A program made the translations under genes and the position numbers. Source: Lineus longissimus (Eukaryota; Nemertea; Pilidiophora; Heteronemertea; Lineidae). Taken from it: 64,000 nucleotides of DNA. The stretch is from assembly GCF_910592395.1 (NCBI RefSeq), contig NC_088325.1, forward strand, positions 7,099,501 to 7,163,500, read 5' to 3'. The notes beneath the pieces are model-generated. The model searched no databases, was not told where the DNA came from, and worked only from the letters and a program-made list of their open reading frames with translations. Below are positions 54,201 through 62,609 of the stretch, one piece after another (the first letter of the stretch is position 1; each line of letters starts with the position of its first letter).

Positions 54201-57200
54201 CGAGAGGAAAAAGTCTGACATTTGCCTAAAATCAGAAATTTGACATCCCTGATATTTACAGGATGTAACAACAGCAAAACAGACACGTACCGACAGAGTA
54301 ATGATGGCCAAAGAGTAACCCCATTTGTTTCTAAAAGGTGTACATGGAGACTTACTATTTTTTCATCTGGCGTTCTCCCCTCAATTGGCAGTGATTCATC
54401 CACATCCTCGTCTTCGGATCCCTCAGGAGGCTCTCCATTTAGCAGCTGAAAGTGAGGAAGGAAAGGTCAGGTGAACAAGTACTCTACGAAATGTACACAT
54501 TTCCTCTAAGATTCTAGTTAAGGAGTGAGCGACTTTTTTCTTCAGAATGTTTGACATTCTTCTTCTTCATCAGTAAGCTCATCCTGAGGAAATTAGGGGT
54601 TAATGTATGCTTCTCCGGCCCTGCACACAAACCCCCGAGACATTCGCCCTCATTTGGCGAAGTGCCAGTGCAGAAGTAATTGCGCCCTATCAGAGCGTCA
54701 CTTTCATTTTTAATTTCTCCGTTTTATGTGTTATTTAATGATTGGAACTGCTACTGTAGAATGAAAGGTGACGGGCAGCCAACAGCTTGGTAATAATGCC
54801 CGTAATAATGCCATTGATAATGCCATTGGTCTTTTAAATAATTTTCCAAGCCGCACTAATTAGACCTATTGATGAGTTTATAAAATATAAATGCCTACAT
54901 ACCAGTTCCTGTAGCTTCAGCAGTGCACCTTTTGTTGTTTGCATATCACTAGTGAGTCCTGAATGTTCATCAAATAAATCTTGGAATACTTCTTGAATAC
55001 TTGTATCGATGTCTGACCCAGATTCATTTGGTGACGCAGGAGCTGAAACAGCAAAATAGCATGAAATCTCTGGCCAAGGTCTGCTTCAACACAACCCGGG
55101 ATTAAAGGAAGATCGCATTGTTGGCAGAGAGAAATGTTTACCACACACCACGGTCAGCTCAAGTTTCTGACCAGCAACAATTGGTTCAATTTCTAATGAA
55201 TTCAACAATCTTCATACAGCAACCCGCAGGCCATGAGGAAATTCCTTTATGACCCAGTGGTTGGCACGTTGGCCCCAGAGTGGAAGTTAAGCAACGTTGA
55301 GCGCGGTCAACTTTGGATCGGTGACCGGCGCGTACAATACAAGCACCAATATACTCTTGCTAGTATTTATGATTAAGGAATTGATACCAAACTGGAGGTA
55401 TTGATTGTCTCACCAAAACCACGGGAGCTAAAATGTAGACCAAAACTAAGGTGTAGCTGAGGTTTTGCCCAACATTTTACCTCCACCCTCGCAGTTTTGG
55501 TGAGACAATCAATACCAACAGTGAGGTATCAATTTCTATTCTAAACATCTCAAATTAGATAACGAATAATGTGGTTTTAAATGCTTTTTGACAGCTTCCA
55601 TATTTTGCACCAACCCAAGCAGTTATGCTTGCCTAACCATAACCGTTGAATTCAAAACAAGGCACTATATGTGCATAGTGCATTAACACTGTAAACTGCG
55701 GTTCATTATAAATCTAGATGTTTTAGGATAAGAAACCAAATAGAGAGTGCTGAGTGTCAATTTCAGCTGATACAATTACCTTTCCTTGCAAGACATTTCT
55801 TCAAATGAGAATTTATCTGACTTTTACCCTGTGGACTACGGTTGAAAAGCAACAGTCTCTTAGCTCCTACGTCCATGGTGACTTTCATGAACTCTTAGAA
55901 ATCATATCCAACTTTGATTTTATAATTGAAGAGGTAGGGAAAGAGTTCTGCAGATAACAGTTGCAAATAACTCAGTAATTTGTTTGAAAGCAATTACAGG
56001 CCTATACATTCATTGACACCCAAGCTTGGATGAAGGAGGAACTGTCACTGTTCATTGTGATAGTTCAAGCAAGTTTTCCACACATCTCATGGCTGAACAA
56101 TACCACTGACCAGTGGGCTTGGATAGTGACTCTTTTCAATAGATTACAGTAGAACCTCTCTATTAAGGACACCCTCAGGACTGAGAAGCGCTGTCCTTAA
56201 TAGAGAGGTGTCATGATAGAGAGGTCAGATTGAATGGAAACAACCAATTTGGGACTAAAACTAGTGTCCTCAATAGGGAGGGTATCCTTTAATAGAGAGG
56301 TGTCCGATAAGGGAGGTTCTACTGTATTTTATAATCCAAACTTAATCTCATATAATCTTTAAAACTACAGCAATTACAAATGCCCTTCGAATTTCAAGAA
56401 AGGGATCATCTTGAGCAAACTTACCATTATTTAAATCTAAAGATTTACTTTTTGGTAAATATTTATTGTTCGGTGAGCCCTGTATACTTTGTGGTGTGGT
56501 CTGAGGCCCGATGTAACTTCCATCGAGATTCTCCCTCCGTCTATGCATCTTAGGTGAATAATGCCTGAAACTGGAATCGGAGTCACTCGGCACGTCAGAT
56601 CTGAAAAGTCAAAGACAATACTTTATTCATTGTCATCAGCACAGTCTATAGCTTTGTGACTGTTATGATTTTTGCCACATGACCCATCAGAGAGTACGAC
56701 CTCACTTCTATCGTCAATATGCAAAATCACAAGCGCTATCGGAAGACTTGTACAAGAACTGATTGTAAGAAAGACAATCGTGATGCTTTAATGCAAGCAA
56801 GTCAGCAGAACAGAATAATTTGGTGATTTCTGAAAATAATCTTGTCAGTGTCTCTTTTCTCTGCCAACAAATATTTTTCATGATATTAAACATACTACCG
56901 TAAATCAACAAACTTACAGGCAATGATAGTTCATTGCGCTAATAGCTACATGTGGACTTTGCATTTATGCTTAGCACCAAATTCAGTAGAGCACATGGTT
57001 CATTCAGTAACACTTTTCTGTCGACGACAAAGCTTCTTACCTTTGACTAAAATCTAAAGGTCTCCGCACTTTGTGGCCCGAGCCCGCTACCTCCTTTCTT
57101 GTCTCTGCCAGGGCCACAGCAGCATTCTGCACCTGGGCCACCACAGCCTGCTGGGCAGGGGTGCGCAGGTTCTGCTGGGCTGACTGCTTGACGCTGTTAG

Positions 57201-59421
57201 GCTTGTAGTGAACTGCCAGGGCTAAGATAAGGCGCATGATTGACTTGAGGTTGCCCTCCACAATATCTAGAATGACGAAGGAAAAATAAAACTTTGAGCA
57301 ATCATGCCGTGTGGTGTAAGAGTTGCTGTTATGACCTATAAATCATGATAATAAAAATACTTTTTACACTGGTAGACTGGAACAATACAGGACTACATGT
57401 TTCTGTTCTGCTGGGTGAAGAGGTTTTCAAAAAGAACACTAGAAATGATTATACACTGACTGAAGAACAATCAGCTGATGAGGAGGTGGCTCCTATCTCC
57501 ATCAATATCTTATAAAGTCAGTTTGGCAGTCAGTTTGGACTGACCATTATCAACCTAGGCCTGCTGATAGTTATATCCTGAACCACATTTAGGCACAGGA
57601 ATGTCCCAGTTGAGAAATGTGAACCAGTCCAAACATCACCATCCATTGTGGTCCCACTGGAGTCAGGCAGAGGTGGATTTAAGGGGGGCACATGAGGCGC
57701 ACACACAATTTTCTTTGGATTTTTCCAGGGCTCCTCTCCTCAGGAAGCCAATGGCTACTTCTAATTTTCACCCTCGGATGCCCGGCCTATTGGGGACGAC
57801 CCAATCTCTCCTCATTTCCAAGATCACAACATCAGAGCTCTCTGGGTTTGGCTGCACCCATCCCTATTCCAAAATTACGGAATCCACCACCGTCATGATT
57901 GGATTTACACTTGGTAAACAATGCATTTTCTGAAAGCTCCGAAGAAAAACCTGACAAAACAATGGAGTTTACCTCTTGGATTTGTCTGATGCATACGTAT
58001 CCTCTTGCTGATCATCAACTGTAATACAAGGTCAATGTTGTCTCGCATCTCTGGGATGGTGGTAGGGCACGGGTTGCCATGGAGAGATTCACCAGCTGAA
58101 ATGGAACATATCAAAACGATGGTTACATTAAGCCTTATCTATGCCTCCTCCTTGTTGGCTGTACCAGGAAGCCTAGACTGACCTCTGTACCTGAAAGCCC
58201 CCTTTGAACGCGCTGATAAACAGATTTTATCAGATACGTAAGTGCCTAGTCTGAATGTATAAAGCATTGTCTTGCTAACTTCTTTTTTCCGGTGTACCTA
58301 AGGATTTCAAGGTAAGGGCATGCACTATTATCTCAAAGGTGTATGCCAATGGTGTACTCGACATAAGGTATTTTGACGAGTGGAATTTACATGCTTTCAA
58401 GATGGTGATTAAATGTCACTGTCAGCAAAAGTTAGACTTGCTTCTATAATTACTGTTAACTTGATTTTCGTGAGCCTAATACTTTCATTTTCACCAGAAC
58501 GGTACAATCGAGAACTTTAGCCTAAAATGAGCACAAAAGTGCTCAACTTATCCATAGACATAGGCTAGGGCCAGGAAAATAAAGGGTTTTAGAGTAATCA
58601 TTCTCTATCATAGGTGTATGTTCAGAGACTATTTCAAACAAATCGGTGTAATCAGCACTGGTTGATAAGATCAGGATGATGACAATGATGGTCGTGGTCC
58701 CCATTGGTCATTTTATGTGCAACAAAAAGTGGCAACATCCCAGCAAACTACAGTTCCATCCGAACCTCATCACCTTTGACACTTGCCTTCCAATGAGAGA
58801 TAAGTCAACATATCCCTTCAAATCACTTACATAATATTTCCACTAGTTGGATCAGGGCGACACCATTCTGCATGTCTGCTGTGAGGTCCGTTATCATGCG
58901 GCTCCCTGGCCGCCGCTTCAACTGTGAGTTCATCCATGCTATGTAGGCGTGAAGTTGTTGCTACAAAGAGAAACAAGAACACTTTGAATATTGGAAGGAG
59001 AGAAGGTCATTTACCTACATCTACATACCCTGAGTGATGGCCGCAATGGGGTTTTTTGCAGCCAATGAACTGCTGGAGCCTTTTTTCTAAACACGAGAAA
59101 CTTTCAGTTGAAAATTGACAAAAGAAGTTACAATTATACTACAATTAGCTTCAGCTTTACATATCTTCTTGTCACACCAGTTAGAAGACTTATCTTTTGC
59201 TAGAAATAGAATTTTTATGCTCTCCAGAATTCAAAAATACATCTAAACAAAAACCTTCATCAGTTTATCAATCCGTAATGACACAAACCAAAAAACCATC
59301 ATACCAGTAACTCGGGCCTAAGTAGTCCTTGCGAGGATCCATATGATGACATCGTCTGTGATGAGTACGACCCATCGTCTGAACTTCCTGTTCCACGACT
59401 GCTATTACTAACTGACGACAT
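45637..59421 (-). CDS. DIXDC1: DIXDC1 (coiled-coil DIX1, Ccd1), complete coding region
   Basis: Positive regulator of canonical Wnt signalling. Its DIX domain co-polymerises with Dishevelled and Axin, and its CH-containing N-terminus links it to actin and focal contacts. Coding exons in transcript order: 59421-59305, 58960-58831, 58095-57973, 57266-57041, 56600-56425, 55042-54903, 54445-54356, 53830-53726, 53255-52950, 51850-51749, 50080-49913, 47078-47027, 46540-46323, 45711-45637. All splice sites are GT-AG with matching phases, giving 675 residues; the long human isoform has 683. Order is CH domain (~40-145), linker, coiled coils (~335-505), linker, DIX (~590-672). The start is fixed by an in-frame stop four codons upstream of the ATG. 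Insects lack this gene, which fits a non-insect host. Confidence 0.95.
46323..46540 (-). CDS. DIXDC1: DIXDC1 exon 13: DIX domain, first part
   Basis: [20 protein letters not shown], then [11 protein letters not shown] and [18 protein letters not shown], very close to vertebrate DIXDC1. The central strand and Tyr (YHFKALD) used for head-to-tail polymerisation are intact. Confidence 0.97.
47027..47078 (-). CDS. DIXDC1: DIXDC1 exon 12: short linker exon
   Basis: 52 bp, [17 protein letters not shown] plus one base. Its phase-1 end fixes the acceptor of the next exon at 46540 rather than the upstream candidate near 46573, which would hit a stop. Confidence 0.82.
47142..48319 (+). repeat. Helentron/HINE-like element, copy A2
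   Basis: In DIXDC1 intron 11. Nearly base-for-base the same as copy A1 in KMT2 intron 1, but with a much longer (GAC)n tract (~48177-48262). Same 11-bp hairpin and CTAAAAA end. Poly-Thr and poly-Asp frames over the microsatellite are artefacts. Confidence 0.88.
48521..48606. mobile_element. 86-bp mariner-type micro-MITE
   Basis: Flanked by TA duplications. Ends CAGGGTGGCCCAGAATTATT and, reversed, CAGGGTTGCCCAGAATTATT give nearly 27-bp inverted repeats around a ~32-bp loop. DIXDC1 intron 11. Confidence 0.75.
48610..48880. repeat. fold-back repeat family G, copy 1
   Basis: Shares GCGGTTTTGGTGAGACAA, CAATACCTCC and CATAACCGCTTGGG with 55378-55740 and 61085-61375. Contains internal inverted segments; no coding. 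Confidence 0.6.
49505..49712 (-). repeat. MITE family F, copy 3 (reverse)
   Basis: Reverse orientation of 29862-30060: TTAAAGGGACCGAGGCAGG at the left, CTCCTGCCTATAGTCCCCC at the right. Lies between DIXDC1 exons 11 and 12. Confidence 0.75.
49913..50080 (-). CDS. DIXDC1: DIXDC1 exon 11: helical region before DIX
   Basis: 56 codons, [20 protein letters not shown] ... [19 protein letters not shown], two amphipathic helices. Phase 0 on both sides. Confidence 0.88.
50829..51531. mobile_element. ~700-bp inverted-repeat element in DIXDC1 intron 10
   Basis: Left end TGACCCACCATGCAAAAAGG then TACTGCCGCGG; right end reversed TGACCCGCCATGAAAAAAAGG then TACCTCCGCGCGG. Further inward both sides carry AATAGT..., GTACTATTTTTAGCAC and its complement. 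Non-autonomous, no transposase. Confidence 0.7.
51749..51850 (-). CDS. DIXDC1: DIXDC1 exon 10: coiled-coil end
   Basis: 34 codons, [20 protein letters not shown] then a Pro/Gly break (EPGSLKPG) that ends the helix. Phase 0 on both sides. Confidence 0.88.
52010..52180 (-). repeat. tRNA-like SINE fragment
   Basis: On the minus strand, GGGTTCGACTC resembles a tRNA B-box, and GTGCCTTGCTGAAGGAC is of a type seen in many animal SINEs. DIXDC1 intron 9. Confidence 0.4.
52286..52475. mobile_element. MITE with ~35-bp perfect inverted ends
   Basis: TGTGACCCGTCACAGCAAAA at the left and its exact complement at the right, extending through CCAGGCGCATGTCGC. 190 bp. Related degraded copy at 5099-5268. Confidence 0.8.
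52487..52627. mobile_element. 141-bp MITE
   Basis: CAGGGCCCGGTTGTTCAAA at the left, TTTGAACAACCCGGCCCTG at the right. Immediately follows the element ending at 52475. Confidence 0.7.
52950..53255 (-). CDS. DIXDC1: DIXDC1 exon 9: main coiled coil
   Basis: 102 codons rich in Leu, Lys, Glu and Gln with continuous heptads ([18 protein letters not shown] onward), no Pro. This is the core dimerising segment. Phase 0 on both sides. Confidence 0.93.
53726..53830 (-). CDS. DIXDC1: DIXDC1 exon 8: coiled-coil start
   Basis: 35 codons with a heptad-like pattern ([20 protein letters not shown]), opening the coiled-coil region that mediates self-association. Phase 0 on both sides. Confidence 0.88.
54356..54445 (-). 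CDS. DIXDC1: DIXDC1 exon 7: acidic linker
   Basis: 30 codons, [20 protein letters not shown] and [10 protein letters not shown]. Phase 0 on both sides, so it is a candidate cassette exon. Confidence 0.8.
54903..55042 (-). CDS. DIXDC1: DIXDC1 exon 6: helical linker
   Basis: Acidic start, then [20 protein letters not shown] ... ALLKLQEL, probably helical. Placed by phase: one base from exon 5 completes its first codon and it ends in phase 0. Confidence 0.85.
55276..55335 (+). repeat. 5S rRNA-derived fragment (SINE or pseudogene)
   Basis: GAAGTTAAGCAACGTTGAGC then GCGGTCAACTTTGGATCGGTGACCG matches the internal promoter region (A-box, intermediate element, C-box) of animal 5S rRNA with few changes. 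The 5' and 3' thirds of 5S are absent, so it is not a functional gene. CCCAGTGGTTGGCACG just before it looks tRNA-like. Confidence 0.7.
55378..55740. repeat. fold-back repeat family G, copy 2
   Basis: Contains an internal inverted pair (CAATACC...TTTTGGTGAGACAAT) and CATATTTTGCACCAACCC. DIXDC1 intron 5. Most complete copy of the family here. Confidence 0.6.
56147..56324. mobile_element. Tigger/mariner-type MITE, 178 bp
   Basis: TA-flanked. Ends CAGTAGAACCTCTCTATTAA and, reversed, CAGTAGAACCTCCCTTATCG. Typical of pogo/Tigger-derived MITEs. DIXDC1 intron 5. Confidence 0.75.
56425..56600 (-). CDS. DIXDC1: DIXDC1 exon 5: Ser-rich linker
   Basis: About 58 residues, [21 protein letters not shown] ... 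[13 protein letters not shown]. Disordered, with several Ser-Pro and basic sites that could be phosphorylated. Donor GTAAGT, phase 1. Confidence 0.85.
57041..57266 (-). CDS. DIXDC1: DIXDC1 exon 4: CH domain end and linker
   Basis: [20 protein letters not shown] is the last CH helix, almost identical to human. An Ala/Gln-rich helix follows ([20 protein letters not shown]), matching the Ala-rich stretch in vertebrate DIXDC1. Phase-2 donor. Confidence 0.94.
57973..58095 (-). CDS. DIXDC1: DIXDC1 exon 3: CH domain, middle
   Basis: [20 protein letters not shown] followed by QTNPR; human DIXDC1 has the same KxIRMHQT junction. Phase 1 on both sides. Confidence 0.93.
58831..58960 (-). CDS. DIXDC1: DIXDC1 exon 2: CH domain, first part
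   Basis: [19 protein letters not shown] ... [21 protein letters not shown], the first helices of the calponin-homology domain as in human DIXDC1. Phase-1 donor GTAAGT. Confidence 0.93.
59305..59421 (-). CDS. DIXDC1: DIXDC1 exon 1: start codon and Ser-rich N-terminus
   Basis: 39 codons, [17 protein letters not shown] onward, ending PELL just before the CH domain. An in-frame TAG lies four codons upstream. No domain; phase-0 donor GTATGA. Confidence 0.85.
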
Positions 59422-59817
59422 TATAGCAGGCTAGTTTGCCTAACACATCTTGGCAAGTTTAGCACATGTTTTTCTGGCCAATTCCAAATTCCAATAGAAT
59501 AATCTGTGAATAAAGTCCTGAGAATTGTTGTTTAATCGTCCCAACACATTTTATTGATTTTACATTGTCCTCCTAAAGATCTAAATATCACATTGCATGA
59601 GTTGGTGTTATCAGACACGTCAGATTAGTTTATAGTCAACAGTCAGGCTCTGGTGAAATATTCATCTGTAACATAATCATGGGATGAAGACACTCTAAGT
59701 CCATAAATGTCACGCTTAACATTTATGTCTTATAGTTAAAAAACAAGCTGCGTAGAGATCATGCTGATGTCAGTTTCTTAAATCATATCATAAGTAGTCG
59801 AGTGACAGTGTACAATA

Positions 59818-60914
59818 AATGAAATGGCCAGGGCCATTGTGCTTACCTCATGTGGAGGAAAGATGGATGAAGAGCATGGTATTGTGTCATGTAGTGTTAG
59901 GTTTGATGTAGGTCCAAGCAATTACAATTTCCCCAAAATGGCCAATTTACAGTACATTCGACCTCTGTGACCTTGAAAAGTAGGTCAAATCAAAAAAGAT
60001 CCGGGTGACACATTGAATTGTTGTTAGAATTAGATGTACCTATGATATAAAATTGGTGCCAATCGGGTAAGTAATTACTAGGAATAATGGCATTTTGAAG
60101 AATTTAGGATTTGGCCCCCTCCCTGGAGGCCAAACGGCAAATCAGATCGCACCAAACTTCGGTACCTGCGATCACCTGACCAAGGGGTACATGTGTACTT
60201 AATTTGTGATCAATAGTCATTGCAGTTAAGAAACGTGCCATAGCTACGGCCTGACGGCCAATTTACGCCATTTGACCTCTGTGACCTTGACAAGAAGGTC
60301 AAAGTAAAAACCTGTGTGACATATACTGTATGGTGGTTAGATGTACCCATGATATCAAATTGGTGGCAATCCGGCAAGAAGTTAAGGAATAAACACATTT
60401 TTAAGGTTTTTGGATTTTGCCCCCTGGTGGTCAAGTGGTGAATCATATTGGACCAAACTTCGGTCCCTGAGATCACCTGACTAAGGGGTAAATGTATACC
60501 AAATTTGGGTTCAATAGTCATTGCAGTTAAGAAACGTGCCATAGTTACGGTCTGACGGCCAATTTACACCATTTGACCTCTGTGACCTTGAAAAGTAGGT
60601 CAAATCAAAAACCCTATGATATGTGATGTATCCTTACTAGGAGTACCTACCATAAATTTTTTATTGAAAACGGATCATCAATAAGAGACATATCACACTT
60701 TTTATGTTTTATGTTTTGGCCCCCTGGTGGCCAAGTAATGAACCAGACATTCAGGGTCAGAGTACCTCTGACCTAGGGGGTCATGTGTACAAAGTTTCAA
60801 GTTCATAGCACAAGCGGTTAAGAAACGTGCCATACAGGATATGGACGACGACGACGACGACGACGACATTGGACACAGGGCTATCGTATAGACTCCCCTA
60901 ACGGTGAGCCAAAA
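59818..60914 (+). repeat. Helentron/HINE-like element, chimeric copy A3
   Basis: About 400 bp upstream of the DIXDC1 start. The first ~750 bp are nearly identical to copies A1/A2; the last unit and 3' end (GTATAGACTCCCC ... GGTGAGCCAAAAA) are of the B type. Short (GAC)n at ~60843-60869. Confidence 0.82.
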
Positions 60915-61084
60915 ACACTGCAAAGTACGAGTGAAAGTACAGGAGGGAGGTATGCAAAATGGATTTATCAGAAGAGTACCGCCATAATTGGATGTGCAAG
61001 CAGTAATCCATTTAAAAAAAACTTATCAAGATAGAAGCAGCCATCGAATGGAAACTGCACCTACATCTGAACATTCAACATTTA

Positions 61085-61375
61085 AAGGCTAGGGTTGGCA
61101 AGCACAACTGCTTGGGTTGGTGCAAAATATGGAAGCACTCAAAAAGCATTTAAAACCACATTATTTGCTATCTAAAAAAAAATTCTAAAACATCTCATTT
61201 AAAACAACGAATAAAATGTGATTTTAAGTGTTATTTGACTGCTTCCATATTTTGCACCAACCGAGGCGGTTTTGGTTGCCTAACCATAACCGCTGGATTC
61301 ATTGGCCCATAGTGCAGAATGCACTGTAAGGAAGTGCAGTTCATTCTAGACTCAGATGTTTCAAATGATTGTCTC
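61085..61375. repeat. fold-back repeat family G, copy 3
   Basis: Long hairpin: GGGTTGGTGCAAAATATGGA near 61112 pairs with CCATATTTTGCACCAACC near 61246. Also has CATAACCGCTGGATTC, shared with the other copies. Confidence 0.7.
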
Positions 61376-62189
61376 ACCATGAACACACACAGTTTATTGA
61401 GACTACTGACAGAACTAGAAGACACTTATACACACTTTTCCAACCATATCTCTGACACTTTTTTTCCCCATCCTAATGAAAATGAGATTGAACCATTTTA
61501 CGCTTGACACGAACAACTCCTAAAGTCACAGCAATAATATTTTAATGGTTGTAATAATGACAGCCAGATGAATAAACTGAGAAAATTAATGATGTGGTTT
61601 TGTATTCAACATTTAATTGACCTCGGTACACCCAGTATAAATACAATGGGTTCCGAGCTATAACACAGAGGAGTGGTCTATGTAGCGGTTTAGAAGGTGC
61701 AAGTGAGGTAAATGCATCATGGGTTGAATACCATCACTGACCAACACACCTTGAGCAAGTCACTTTAATTTTGATTCAGTCATCCTTTTAATGATACGTG
61801 AAACTGATGCCAAGGCAAGCATAAAACCCTGAAAGGATGATAAATTCCTGTAACCTGCAGCTGTGGACTCTTTTTGGGAATTGGGCAGGACAAAAACAGC
61901 CAATGCGATACGACATGTACACAAAACCAAGGCTCAAAAACATGCACCACCAATTTGATAGACAAAGAACGATGACAGACACCATGCTGTATAACCTCAT
62001 CTGTCACGGGAGCTAAAAACATCTGCTCAAAACTCTACACGTATCATGATTTCTATAAAGTTTCTTGAACTTCTATTTTCTAAGCCAGTGGTTTTGTTCT
62101 GCCTGGAGTTAGTAGCCTCAGGACTTAAGAGAGAAAAGCACAGCTTCAGGTCTGTTGAAATTTGCAATGGCCTTGATTCTTTCCAATCC

Positions 62190-62220
62190 AAAATTGGAAT
62201 TGGAATTGGAATTGGAATTC
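62190..62220. repeat. (GGAATT)n microsatellite
   Basis: Four or so GGAATT units directly before the truncated element at 62215. Confidence 0.85.
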
Positions 62221-62609
62221 ATCCAGGTTAAGAAACATTGTACATGTATAGTACATAGGTCAAACCAAAGTCGGTATGACATGTGATGTATCGTTGCTTG
62301 GAGTAAGTACCATAAGAATATCATCAAAAACAAGTCACTATTAAACGAGATATTGCACTTTTTACCTATTCTAGTTTTGGCCTCCTGGTGGCCAAGTTGA
62401 GTACCAGATCAGATCGAAATTCCGTGTGCGAGGTTACATGACGTAGGGAGTCATTCACGTAGGGAGTCATGTGTACCAAATTTCAATTTCATAGCTTTAG
62501 TGGTTAAGAAACGTGCAATTTACGCCATTTGACCTCTGTGACCTTGAAAAGCAGGTCAAATCAAAAACTCTGATATGTGATGTATCCTTGCTAGGAGAAC
62601 CTACCATAA
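62215..62609 (+). repeat. Helentron/HINE-like element, truncated copy D
   Basis: One full unit plus part, of the B type (CTCCTGGTGGCCAAG at ~62385, TGACCTCTGTGACCTTGA at ~62530). It breaks off at 62609 where AACAAGAGGCCCAAGGGCC begins, which looks like the 5' end of another interspersed element. Confidence 0.7.
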
